The notes beneath the pieces were generated by a model, which searched no databases, had not been told where the DNA came from, and saw nothing but the letters and a program-made list of their open reading frames with translations. 18,304 nt of DNA from WTXA01 sp041741995 (GTDB lineage Bacteria > Bacillota > TC1), in contig JBGSJN010000020.1 in assembly GCA_041741995.1 (NCBI GenBank), positions 1 through 18,304 on the forward strand. The letters are read 5' to 3'. Of this stretch, positions 1 through 7,759 are shown in pieces; the stretch's first letter is position 1; the number at the start of each line of letters is the position of its first letter. The position numbers and the translations under genes are program-made.

Positions 1-393
1 AAAAAGACTAATGGGCACGTAGAAACTATTGAAAAGGCAGATCGTCTCATTTGTGAAGCGAAAAATAATATAAAAATTATGAACTTGAACAAATATGTAA
101 CTTTCTATCATGGAAATGGTGAATCAATCATACCTGATTTAAATGATGATTATGATTTCATATTTATTGATGGAGCGACAAAGAGTTATAACGAGCTATA
201 TGAAATAAGTTTGAAAAAATTAAAAATTGGTGGCATGTTGATTTTTGAAGATATATTATTTTCTGTATCAGGTAAAAGAAACATACAAAAAGAAATAATG
301 AATGAATTTAATATTAAAGTGAAGAATGACAATCGAATTGAAAAGAGCTTTCTTAGCATAGGTGATGGATTGTTATTATGCTTAAAGAGATAA
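1..393 (+). CDS. SAM-dependent O-methyltransferase, C-terminal part (5' end outside window)
   Basis: The reading frame is open from base 1 to a TAA at 391-393, giving about 130 residues of a protein whose start lies upstream. The visible part fits the class I O-methyltransferase family (YrrM/caffeoyl-CoA type): GHVETIE near the left edge is the end of the SAM-binding loop and acidic strand, DFIFIDGATKSY matches the family DxxFIDAxKxxY block, and GGMLIFEDILF corresponds to the GGxxxxDNxLF strand near the metal site. The usual Asp-Asn pair reads Glu-Asp here, a mild departure at a position that normally binds the divalent metal. The substrate cannot be told from sequence. The in-frame ATG at 79 is only an internal Met, because recognisable family sequence continues upstream of it. 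lysA follows after 10 bp, so both are probably co-transcribed. Confidence 0.85.
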   Translation, partial: KKTNGHVETIEKADRLICEAKNNIKIMNLNKYVTFYHGNGESIIPDLNDDYDFIFIDGATKSYNELYEISLKKLKIGGMLIFEDILFSVSGKRNIQKEIMNEFNIKVKNDNRIEKSFLSIGDGLLLCLKR

Positions 394-403
394 GGAGAGT
401 TAT

Positions 404-1717
404 ATGAAATTACAAGGTACAATGAAAATTAATGATAAGGATCATTTAGAAATAGGCGGTTGTGATACGGTCGCTTTAGCAAAAGAATTTGGAACCCCTT
501 TGGTTGTTATAGATGAAGAATATTTAAACTCGATTTGCGAAGATTATTTCACTGCTTTTACAGCGAAGGAAAAATCTTTAGTTCTTTATGCTAGTAAAGC
601 GTTTTTGACACCTAGTATTTTAGGAATTATCAAAAAAAATGGTATGGGACTGGATACTGTTTCTGGTGGAGAATTATATATGGCTAAAAAGTCTGGTTTT
701 CCAATGGATAAAGTATTTTTTCATGGAAACAATAAAACCTCTGAAGAAATAATGCAAGCAATTGAATATGGGGTAGCAAGAATAGTATTAGATAATCATT
801 ATGAAATTGAATTTGTAAATAAAATTGCAAAGGATTTAAATGCAAAACCTGATGTTTTATTACGTATAACACCAGGCATTGATGCACATACCCATGATTT
901 TATAAAAACAGGTCATATTGATTCAAAATTTGGATTTACTTTACAAACAGGTGATGCCATGGAAGGCGTTAAAAAAGTAGTGAACTCAGATTATCTAAAT
1001 TTTAAAGGCTTACATTGTCATATTGGTTCACAGATTTTTGGAACAGAATCATTTACCCATGCAGTGGATGTTATGATGAATTTTATTAAAGACATTAAAG
1101 ACACAGTAGGAGTAGAAGTAGAGGATTTGGATATTGGTGGTGGTAGAGGTATATATTATACTGAAGGTGATGATCCGACTTCTATAGAAAACTATAGTGA
1201 TGCAATATTTAGTGAATTAAAAGAAAAAGCCTCGGAATTAACTTTGAATATGCCGAAGATATATATAGAGCCCGGCAGATCAATTATTGGACCTTGTGGT
1301 ACTAACCTATATAAAGTAGGGTCTATTAAGGATATTCCTGGTATAAGGAAATATGTCGCCGTTGATGGTGGAATGTCTGATAATATCAGACCAGCTTTGT
1401 ATGGAGCAAAATATGAAGTTGGTATAGCTAGTAGAATGAATGAATCAAAGAAAAGTGAAAAAATCACAATTTCAGGTAAGCTTTGCGAATCTGGTGATAT
1501 TTTAGCAAGAGATATAGTATTACCTAAAATCTATTCTGGTGACATTTTGGCAATGACTTCAACAGGTGCATATGGTTATTCCATGGCTAGCAACTATAAT
1601 ATGATTGGTAAACCTGCAGTTGTATTTGTTAAAAATGGTAATAGTGACTTAGTAATTAAAAGACAATCTTATGAAGATTTATTATCAAGTCATATCATGC
1701 TAGAAAGGTTAAAATAA
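404..1717 (+). CDS. lysA: Diaminopimelate decarboxylase LysA
   Basis: PLP-dependent enzyme that decarboxylates meso-diaminopimelate to L-lysine, the last step of lysine synthesis; cytosolic. The 437 residues match the usual family length. The N-terminal alanine-racemase-like barrel holds the PLP lysine in LYASKAF (K65), followed by the GLDTVSGGELY block, the HIGSQ motif after LHCH, and the DIGGGRG phosphate-binding loop. The C-terminal beta domain has EPGRSIIGPCG, the CESGDIL motif with the active-site Cys contributed across the dimer, and GAYGYSMASNYN. The ATG at 404 is preceded by AAGGAG at 392-397 with good spacing. The stop shares one base with the next start (TAATG). hom and lysC of the same aspartate pathway lie about 9-10 kb downstream in this window, in a different transcription unit. 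Confidence 0.96.
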   Translation: MKLQGTMKINDKDHLEIGGCDTVALAKEFGTPLVVIDEEYLNSICEDYFTAFTAKEKSLVLYASKAFLTPSILGIIKKNGMGLDTVSGGELYMAKKSGFPMDKVFFHGNNKTSEEIMQAIEYGVARIVLDNHYEIEFVNKIAKDLNAKPDVLLRITPGIDAHTHDFIKTGHIDSKFGFTLQTGDAMEGVKKVVNSDYLNFKGLHCHIGSQIFGTESFTHAVDVMMNFIKDIKDTVGVEVEDLDIGGGRGIYYTEGDDPTSIENYSDAIFSELKEKASELTLNMPKIYIEPGRSIIGPCGTNLYKVGSIKDIPGIRKYVAVDGGMSDNIRPALYGAKYEVGIASRMNESKKSEKITISGKLCESGDILARDIVLPKIYSGDILAMTSTGAYGYSMASNYNMIGKPAVVFVKNGNSDLVIKRQSYEDLLSSHIMLERLK

Positions 1718-2337
1718 TGATATTTCAATTACTTAATGGACAGATTACCCCTGTGTATTTTATATTTTTTATAATATCATTGCTAATTAGCTTAACTATA
1801 CACGAACTTGCTCATGCATACACATCATTTATACTTGGTGATTCTACAGCAAAGTTAGATGGTAGAATCAGTTTGAATCCATTACATCATATTGATCCTT
1901 ATGGATTTTTAGCAATTTTGATTGTTGGTTTTGGTTGGGCGAAACCTGTTATGATGAATCCCTATAATTTTAAGAATTACAGAGATGGAATATTTTTTAC
2001 TGCATTGGCAGGGCCAGTATCAAATATTGTTCAAGCTATAATTGGAGCATTATTATTGAATTTTAATTTTCCGGTAATAGTCACAGAATTTATTCAAGTT
2101 TTTGTATTAATAAATATAATATTGGCATCATTTAATATTCTTCCGATACCACCACTTGATGGTTATAAAGTTTTTTCTAGAATTCTCTCGGACAAGCTAT
2201 ATTTTCAAGCAGAGTATTATGAAAGAAGATATGGATTCATAATCTTGATGGTATTTTTAATTTCAGGACTATTAAGAACAATTTGGTTCCCAGTATATAA
2301 TTTCTTGTTAAATTTTTTAAATTTATTTATATTTTAA
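1717..2337 (+). CDS. Site-2-type M50 membrane zinc metalloprotease
   Basis: Small intramembrane protease of the M50 (site-2 protease) family, of the compact bacterial type without a PDZ domain. The first transmembrane helix carries the zinc motif HELAH at residues 29-33, and the second metal motif NILPIPPLDG is at residues 140-149, supplying the third zinc ligand (Asp148). Most of the 206 residues are hydrophobic, with several membrane segments, so the protein is expected in the cytoplasmic membrane. Natural substrates of this short subfamily are largely unknown; family knowledge suggests cleavage of membrane-embedded peptides or anti-sigma factors. Its ATG overlaps the lysA stop by one base, implying translational coupling, and trpS starts 18 bp downstream. 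Finding it next to scpA/scpB or trpS is common in Firmicutes as far as I recall, so the position does not reveal a substrate. Confidence 0.9.
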   Translation: MIFQLLNGQITPVYFIFFIISLLISLTIHELAHAYTSFILGDSTAKLDGRISLNPLHHIDPYGFLAILIVGFGWAKPVMMNPYNFKNYRDGIFFTALAGPVSNIVQAIIGALLLNFNFPVIVTEFIQVFVLINIILASFNILPIPPLDGYKVFSRILSDKLYFQAEYYERRYGFIILMVFLISGLLRTIWFPVYNFLLNFLNLFIF

Positions 2338-2355
2338 TCTTTTAAGGAGCATTTT

Positions 2356-3345
2356 ATGAAAAAAATAGTACTAAGTGGTATGCGTCCAACCGGAAAACTT
2401 CATATTGGACACTTAAGCGTAATAGATAATTGGATTAAACTGCAAGAAGAATTCGACACTAATTTCTTTGTAGCAGATTATCATGCCTTAACAACACAAT
2501 TTGACGATACATCAATGTTACAAGAAAATATAAGAAATATGATGATTGATTGGCTAGCTATAGGACTAGATCCAGAAAAATCCACCTTATTCATACAGTC
2601 TCAAATCAAGGAACACGCAGAACTATATCTTTTATTTTCTATGATAACACCATTATCATGGTTAGAAAGATGCCCAACTTATAAAGGACAAATTGATCAA
2701 TTTAGAGAACAACAAGGAAAGGATATAACTACTCATGGATTTTTGGGGTATCCTTTACTACAAGGAGCTGACATCCTTCTCTATTTAGCAGATTTTGTTC
2801 CAGTAGGAGAGGATCAATTGCCTCATCTTGAAATAACCAGAGAAGTAGCAAGAAGGTTCAATCATATTTATAAAACTGAGTTATTTCCTGAACCAAAAGG
2901 CTTATTAGCTAAGGTTCCATTACTTTTAGGTACTGATGGTAGAAAAATGTCTAAGAGTTATAATAATTATATAAATATAATTTCAGAAACAGATGAAATT
3001 ACTAGTAAAGTTAGATCTATGATTACTGATCCTAAAAGGATAAGAAAAGATGATCCAGGTAATCCTGATGTTTGTACAGTTTACAGTTATCAAAAAATTT
3101 ACAATCAAGATGATGTAGCAGAAATAGAACTTTCATGTAGAGCTGGGACTATTGGTTGTATGGACTGTAAGAAGAAACTTATTAGTTCACTTGACAAGTT
3201 ACTTGGACCTATTAGAGAAAAACGTCACGAAATAGAAGATAATAAAAAATTTATTGATGAAGTAATTGAATTTGGAAGAGAAAAGGCGAAAATTAAAGCT
3301 CAAATTAATATAGAGAAAATCAAGGAGGCTATGAATTTAATCTGA
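2356..3345 (+). CDS. trpS: Tryptophanyl-tRNA synthetase, with a four-Cys (Fe-S type) motif
   Basis: Class Ic aminoacyl-tRNA synthetase that activates tryptophan with ATP and charges tRNA-Trp. The 329 residues show the HIGH-type motif in PTGKLHIGH, the family block GYPLLQGADILLY, and the KMSKS loop in GTDGRKMSKS. In the C-terminal helical domain Cys240, Cys261, Cys268 and Cys271 form C-x20-C-x6-C-x2-C. This closely resembles the C-x22-C-x6-C-x2-C motif that binds a [4Fe-4S] cluster in Thermotoga maritima TrpRS, so I infer cluster binding here, which suits an anaerobe. The SD is AAGGAG at 2344-2349, seven bases before ATG. The 3' end contains an AAGGAGG (3322-3328) upstream of scpA, and the TGA stop overlaps the scpA start by one base. 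There is no sign of a T-box leader in the 18-bp gap before it. Confidence 0.96.
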   Translation: MKKIVLSGMRPTGKLHIGHLSVIDNWIKLQEEFDTNFFVADYHALTTQFDDTSMLQENIRNMMIDWLAIGLDPEKSTLFIQSQIKEHAELYLLFSMITPLSWLERCPTYKGQIDQFREQQGKDITTHGFLGYPLLQGADILLYLADFVPVGEDQLPHLEITREVARRFNHIYKTELFPEPKGLLAKVPLLLGTDGRKMSKSYNNYINIISETDEITSKVRSMITDPKRIRKDDPGNPDVCTVYSYQKIYNQDDVAEIELSCRAGTIGCMDCKKKLISSLDKLLGPIREKRHEIEDNKKFIDEVIEFGREKAKIKAQINIEKIKEAMNLI

Positions 3346-4079
3346 TGGAAAAGGTAATATTAGAATCCTTTGAAGGCCCACTTGATTTACTTCTTCATCT
3401 TATCAAAGAACACAAAGTTAATATTTATGATATTCCAATTTTTACTATTACAAAACAGTATTTGGAATATCTAAATAAAATGAGTGAATATAATATTGAA
3501 ATTGCAAGCGAATTTTTAGTTTTGGCTTCTACTTTAGTATCTATTAAAGTAAAAATGCTTTTACCAAAAGATAATGAAGAAGAACAAATCGAAGCTGATG
3601 ACCCTAGGATGGAATTGGTAAATAGATTGCTTGAATATGAAAGATATAAGGAAGCTTCAGAGACTTTCTTATATCTTTTATCTACCCAAGGAAAATCATA
3701 CTATAGACCCCAAGATGAAAAGTTATACAATAAAATATCCAAGGAATCTAATTCATTAGAAAATACAGAAGTATCTGACTTAACAAAATATATTCAATTT
3801 GCTCTAGAAAGAAAAAAAGAACAACAAATGCCTCCTTATGAGGTGAAAAACAAACAGATCAGCATTTCACAAAAGATAAGTGAACTTCTAATCAAACTTG
3901 GAAGTTTAAAGCAAACCTATTTTGAAAAAATAGTTGATAGAAATAAACCAGGTGATGTTGTAATTAGTTTTATGGCAATTTTGGATTTGTACAAACAAAA
4001 CAAAGTGGAGTTAAACCAAATGGATAGTTTTACACCAATTAAAATAACATATAAAGAAGGTAAAATCGATGCTATTTAA
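3345..4079 (+). CDS. scpA: Segregation and condensation protein A (ScpA, condensin kleisin)
   Basis: Kleisin subunit of the bacterial SMC-ScpAB condensin, which bridges the SMC heads to organise and segregate the chromosome. The N-terminus has the family hallmark FEGPLDLLLHLI followed by IYDIPIFTITKQYLEYL, which binds the SMC neck. The middle is charged and poorly conserved, and the C-terminal 70 residues resemble the winged helix that contacts the SMC cap. The length of 244 residues is normal. The ATG overlaps the trpS TGA as TGATG; the nearest strong SD, AAGGAGG at 3322-3328, is 16 bases away, longer than ideal, so reinitiation after trpS termination may contribute. It overlaps scpB by 11 bases. 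No smc gene is visible in this window. Confidence 0.95.
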   Translation: MEKVILESFEGPLDLLLHLIKEHKVNIYDIPIFTITKQYLEYLNKMSEYNIEIASEFLVLASTLVSIKVKMLLPKDNEEEQIEADDPRMELVNRLLEYERYKEASETFLYLLSTQGKSYYRPQDEKLYNKISKESNSLENTEVSDLTKYIQFALERKKEQQMPPYEVKNKQISISQKISELLIKLGSLKQTYFEKIVDRNKPGDVVISFMAILDLYKQNKVELNQMDSFTPIKITYKEGKIDAI

Positions 4080-4665
4080 AGAAGATATATTAGCCATGTT
4101 GGAAGCAGTATTATTTGTATCTCATGAACCATTATCCTTTGATAAACTTATTGAAGTTTTAGGTGTTGATAGTGATGAATTAAAAGAAATAATTAATGAG
4201 TATCAATCTTCCCTAGAATTACCTGGCAGAGGTGTTGAATTAGTAAATGTTGCAGGAGGTTATAAACTTATGACCAAAGGCTCATTTCATGATTTAGTTG
4301 AAAAAGTTATTAAACCACAAGGTGGACAGTTATCTAGAGCTGCTTTAGAAACACTGGCTATCATAGCCTACAAACAACCTGTAACAAGAAGTGAGATAGA
4401 AGATATAAGGGGTGTTAGTATTGATTCAATGATATATAAATTATTAGATAAGGAGTTAATTGTAGAAATAGGCAGAAAAGATGTTCCTGGTCATCCAAAT
4501 TTATATGGTACAACTGATAGATTCTTAATGCAATTAGGTCTAAATAGTCTTGATGAATTACCTGAACTAGCTGAAATTGGGAGTAATGAAATCACCCAAG
4601 AAGAATTAGACTTTAATAACCAGGGAATGGCTATTGATATTGAGCGTATAGATGAAACAAATTAA
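4069..4665 (+). CDS. scpB: Segregation and condensation protein B (ScpB)
   Basis: Dimeric winged-helix partner of ScpA in the SMC condensin complex. The 198 residues include the first winged helix (MLEAVLFVSHEPLSFDKL near the N-terminus) and the highly conserved second one with LSRAALETLAIIAYKQPVTRSEIEDIRGV, which identifies the family on its own. The C-terminal tail is acidic and variable, as usual. The ATG at 4069 lies inside the end of scpA in another frame, and the SD-like AAAGAAGG stretch sits at 4053-4060 in the scpA coding sequence. Its 3' end in turn overlaps the recombinase gene by 14 bases. The trpS-scpA-scpB-xerD chain of overlaps argues for a single polycistronic message. Confidence 0.95.
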   Translation: MLFKEDILAMLEAVLFVSHEPLSFDKLIEVLGVDSDELKEIINEYQSSLELPGRGVELVNVAGGYKLMTKGSFHDLVEKVIKPQGGQLSRAALETLAIIAYKQPVTRSEIEDIRGVSIDSMIYKLLDKELIVEIGRKDVPGHPNLYGTTDRFLMQLGLNSLDELPELAEIGSNEITQEELDFNNQGMAIDIERIDETN

Positions 4666-5560
4666 TATATATTTATCAGAAAATTACATTCATTATTTAT
4701 CGATAGAAAAAGGCTTGGCTAATAATTCTATAGAAGCATACCTTAGAGATATTAGCAGATTCTTTGTGTTTATAAATGATGACTTGAAAATGGATATTAA
4801 TAAAATTGAGTCCATAAGTAAAGAACACTTGCTAAAATATTTCAAACAAATAAATATTGCAGGCCTAAGTAAAAGAACTCAGGCAAGATATATTGCATCT
4901 TTAAAAAGCTACTTTAGATTTTTAATCCGAGAGTCTATAATAAAAAAAGATCCTACAGATATTATTGATACACCAAAAAAGGATAAAAAACTACCTGACT
5001 ATTTAAGTATAGATGAAATTGAAAGACTTCTACAAAGTGTTGATATTACAACAACCCTCGGTTATAGAGATCGTACTATGCTAGAAATAACCTATGGTGC
5101 CGGACTTAGGGTAAGTGAACTTCTTTCCTTAAAAACAGAGGATATAAATCTTGAATTGGGATTTATCAGATGCTATGGTAAAGGTAACAAAGAAAGAATA
5201 ATACCTATTGGAGAAATTGCCTTAGATTATTTAAATCTATATTTGGCAAATATCCGACCTAAGATACAAAACAATTTGAAATCAAAGGAGTTGTTCTTGA
5301 ACTCAAGAGGAAAATCTATGTCCAGGCAGGGTTTTTTTAAAATCCTTTTAAACTATGGCAGAAGGGCTGGAATTAAAAAACATTTATCACCACATACTCT
5401 AAGACATTCATTCGCAACCCATTTATTAGAAAATGGAGCGGATTTAAGAAGCGTCCAGGAGATGTTAGGACATTCAGACATATCAACAACGGAGATATAT
5501 ACTCATTTAAGTATTAAACAAATCAAGAAAGTATATGACAAGACACACCCTAGGGCATAG
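4652..5560 (+). CDS. xerD: Tyrosine recombinase, XerD type
   Basis: Site-specific tyrosine recombinase, most likely the XerD partner that resolves chromosome dimers at a dif site. The 302 residues have an N-terminal SAM-like DNA-binding domain (about 1-85, containing the LSKRTQARYIASLKSYFRFL stretch) and a C-terminal catalytic domain. The full catalytic set can be seen: Arg153 (GAGLRVSELL), Lys177 (YGKGNKER), His248-x-x-Arg251 (PHTLRHSFATHLL), His274 (LGHSDISTTE) and the nucleophile Tyr283 (IYTHLS). The length and LSPHTLRHSFATHLLENGADLR block fit the housekeeping Xer family rather than phage integrases. Placement next to scpAB and ahead of punA matches the xerD locus of other Firmicutes, though drm is missing between xerD and punA. 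The SD before ATG is weak, so translation is probably coupled to scpB. Confidence 0.9.
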   Translation: MKQINIYLSENYIHYLSIEKGLANNSIEAYLRDISRFFVFINDDLKMDINKIESISKEHLLKYFKQINIAGLSKRTQARYIASLKSYFRFLIRESIIKKDPTDIIDTPKKDKKLPDYLSIDEIERLLQSVDITTTLGYRDRTMLEITYGAGLRVSELLSLKTEDINLELGFIRCYGKGNKERIIPIGEIALDYLNLYLANIRPKIQNNLKSKELFLNSRGKSMSRQGFFKILLNYGRRAGIKKHLSPHTLRHSFATHLLENGADLRSVQEMLGHSDISTTEIYTHLSIKQIKKVYDKTHPRA

Positions 5561-5568
5561 GAGGTATA

Positions 5569-6384
5569 ATGGAATACTATAATAAAATTTTAGAAACTAA
5601 AGACTGGTTGCTTTCGAAATATGACTTTATAGGAATTGACCTGGCACTCGTATTAGGTTCGGGACTCGGTGCATTTGCAGATGTTATTGAAAATAAAGTG
5701 GAAATAAACTTTGATGAAATTCCTAATTTCAAGGTTGGTAAAGTTATTGGGCATAATAATAAGATGATTTTAGGTGAGGTTTCTGGGAAGAAGATAGTAG
5801 TCATGCAGGGAAGAGTTCACTATTATGAAGGTAATTCTATGAAAGAAGTAACTTTTCCAATAAGAGTATTGAGGTCTTTGGGAGTTGAAAAACTAATTTT
5901 AACAAATGCAGCTGGAGGTTTGACCGGTGAAGCTGGACAATTAATGCTTATTGAAGATCATCTGGATTTATTTTGTCCTAATCCTCTCATTGGTGAAAAC
6001 TTAGAAGATTTTGGAGATAGGTTTCCTGATATGACAGCAGTCTATAATCGAGAATTTATTAATAAAGCAATCGAAGTAGGATCTCAGGCAGGTATAGTAT
6101 TAACTAAAGGCACCTATTGTTACTTGACTGGACCTTCTTATGAAACACCTTTTGATATAAGAGTATTAAAAGGTCTAGGTGTAAATGCTGTAGGCATGTC
6201 AACTGTACCGGAAGCAATAGTAGCTAAGCATTCTAAAATGAAAACATTGGGTATTTCTTGTATAACTAATCTTGCTGCTGGTATAAGTGATAAACCGCTA
6301 AGCCATACTGAAGTTGTTGAAACAACTACTAAGGTATCAAAGGACTTCATAAGGTTGCTTGAAGGTATAATAAAGGAGATATAA
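5569..6384 (+). CDS. punA: Purine nucleoside phosphorylase, trimeric class (guanosine/inosine)
   Basis: Phosphorolytically cleaves purine (deoxy)nucleosides to free base and (deoxy)ribose-1-phosphate in nucleoside salvage. The 271 residues carry every block of the trimeric PNP class: GSGLG with the phosphate-binding Ser31, GH at 61-62, GRVHYYEG (Arg82, His84, Tyr85), TNAAGGL near 112-118, LTGPSYET with base-binding Glu192, GMSTVPE (Met210, Ser211) and CITNLAAG with Asn234. The Glu/Asn pair is the signature of specificity for 6-oxopurines such as guanosine and inosine; this is family knowledge. A strong SD, TAGGAGGT at 5558-5565, overlaps the end of xerD. Its TAA overlaps the next ATG (TAATG), which couples it to the pyrimidine enzyme and makes a two-gene salvage unit. 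Confidence 0.95.
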   Translation: MEYYNKILETKDWLLSKYDFIGIDLALVLGSGLGAFADVIENKVEINFDEIPNFKVGKVIGHNNKMILGEVSGKKIVVMQGRVHYYEGNSMKEVTFPIRVLRSLGVEKLILTNAAGGLTGEAGQLMLIEDHLDLFCPNPLIGENLEDFGDRFPDMTAVYNREFINKAIEVGSQAGIVLTKGTYCYLTGPSYETPFDIRVLKGLGVNAVGMSTVPEAIVAKHSKMKTLGISCITNLAAGISDKPLSHTEVVETTTKVSKDFIRLLEGIIKEI

Positions 6385-7691
6385 TGAATCCTGTAGAAAT
6401 TATAAGAAAAAAAAGAGATGGAGACATATTGACTGCCAAGGAAATAAAATACTTTGTAACTGGGTTCACAAATGGTGAGATTCCGGATTATCAAGTATCA
6501 GCATTTGCTATGGCAGTTTATTTTATGGGTTTTAATGATGATGAACTCTATCAGTTTACCAAGCAAATGATAGATACTGGGGACATTATCAATCATGGAA
6601 TAAGTATGGTTGATTATGTTGATAAACACAGTACAGGAGGAGTTGGTGATAAACTGACACTAGTAGTGGCTCCTATAGTTGCAGCATGTGGCTTAAAAAT
6701 ACCAAAAATGTCTGGTAGAGGTCTTAGTTTTTCAGGGGGGACTATTGATAAGCTAGAGAGTATCGATGGCTTTAAAGTCGATATTAGCAGTGCTGATTTC
6801 CTTAAACAAATTGATGAAATAGGTCTTGGAATAATCGGACAAAGCGATAATATAGCTAAAAGTGACAAACAACTCTATGCTATAAGAGATGTGACTGCAA
6901 CAGTAGAGAGCATACCTCTAATAGCTTCTTCAATAGTATCCAAGAAAATCGCCTCAGGAAGTAAAAATATTGTCTTTGATGTGAAGGTTGGCATTGGTGC
7001 TTTTATGAAGGATATAAAAAGTGGTATTAACCTTGCAAGGACTTTGGTTGATCTTGTAAAGGACTTTGGTGGTAAAAGTGTGGCAGTAGTAACTAATATG
7101 AATAATCCATTAGGACATTATGTTGGAAATTCTTTGGAGATAGTAGAGGTTGTTGATTGTTTAAAAGGCAAATTACCTAAAGATATAGAAGAATTGGTAT
7201 TTGAGTTATCTGGACAATTATTAATAATAGGTGGTAAAGCCAATAATATGCTTGAAGCTAAAAAAATGGTCAAAGAAAAAATTTATAATGGAGAAGCCTT
7301 AAATAAATTTAAAGAATTAATTGAATATCAAGGTGGTGACAGTAGTTTTTTATATGACTATAGTAAATTGCCACAAGCTAAATATAAAATTGAAATAAAA
7401 TCTGAATATGAAGGTTATATTACCTTTATTGATGCAGAGAAAATTGGTCTGCTATCTTTAAATATAGGGGCAGGAAGAACTACAAAGAAAGATAGTATAG
7501 ACTATTCAGCTGGTATATATATCCCGCTAAAAATGAATAATCAAGTCAATAAAGGGGACACTATCGGAATAATTTATCATTCTAAGGAAGACTTAGATCT
7601 AGATCAGGTTATTAGAGATTTTAAATCTGCTTTTTCATTTAATGAAAATCCCATAAAAGAGATAAGTATGATCTTCAGTGTAATAAGTTGA
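6384..7691 (+). CDS. pdp: Pyrimidine-nucleoside (thymidine/uridine) phosphorylase with altered catalytic His position
   Basis: Member of the thymidine/pyrimidine-nucleoside phosphorylase family, cleaving (deoxy)uridine or thymidine with phosphate. The 435 residues keep the phosphate and potassium motif KHSTGGVGDK (81-90), the KMSGRG loop (108-113), YAIRD with Arg168, Ser183 and Lys187 in SIPLIASSIVSKK, and DVKVG. One key position differs: the usual SGRGLGHTGGT reads SGRGLSFSGGT, so Phe116 stands where the family has its catalytic His (His85 in the E. coli enzyme, His116 in human TP), and flanking Gly and Thr are both Ser. I believe Phe also occurs in some mollicute relatives, so the enzyme may still work, perhaps with altered specificity. 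The DVKVGSGAFM block reads DVKVGIGAFM. The SD AAGGAG is at 6373-6378. It is probably the last gene of the unit; no clear terminator follows. Confidence 0.9.
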   Translation: MNPVEIIRKKRDGDILTAKEIKYFVTGFTNGEIPDYQVSAFAMAVYFMGFNDDELYQFTKQMIDTGDIINHGISMVDYVDKHSTGGVGDKLTLVVAPIVAACGLKIPKMSGRGLSFSGGTIDKLESIDGFKVDISSADFLKQIDEIGLGIIGQSDNIAKSDKQLYAIRDVTATVESIPLIASSIVSKKIASGSKNIVFDVKVGIGAFMKDIKSGINLARTLVDLVKDFGGKSVAVVTNMNNPLGHYVGNSLEIVEVVDCLKGKLPKDIEELVFELSGQLLIIGGKANNMLEAKKMVKEKIYNGEALNKFKELIEYQGGDSSFLYDYSKLPQAKYKIEIKSEYEGYITFIDAEKIGLLSLNIGAGRTTKKDSIDYSAGIYIPLKMNNQVNKGDTIGIIYHSKEDLDLDQVIRDFKSAFSFNENPIKEISMIFSVIS

Positions 7692-7717
7692 TACACCTAG
7701 GAAATAGAGGGCTTTTA

Positions 7718-7726
7718 TGATATAAT
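7718..7726 (+). promoter_or_regulatory. Extended -10 promoter for the der unit
   Basis: The only sizeable gap in the first half of the window (7692-7759) contains TGATATAAT, which is a TGn extension followed by a perfect TATAAT at 7721-7726. There is no good -35 box at 16-18 bases upstream; TTGATA at 7688-7693 is 27 bases away and too far. An extended -10 can work without a -35. The distance to the der TTG is 33 bases. No hairpin terminator for pdp can be seen in the same gap, so readthrough may add to expression. Confidence 0.6.
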
Positions 7727-7759
7727 TATCCAGTATGTAAATAGAAAGGGGGAAGTAGT

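Noticed and set aside
79..393. ATG at 79 as the real start of a small methyltransferase-like protein
   Set aside because: The frame is open back to base 1 and encodes recognisable family sequence (GHVETIE), so this is the tail of a gene cut by the window edge.
684..887. Antisense open frames opposite lysA, der, lysC, ffh and others
   Set aside because: They lie fully inside strongly recognised genes, lack ribosome binding sites and show no family motifs. They are shadows of AT-rich coding sequence.
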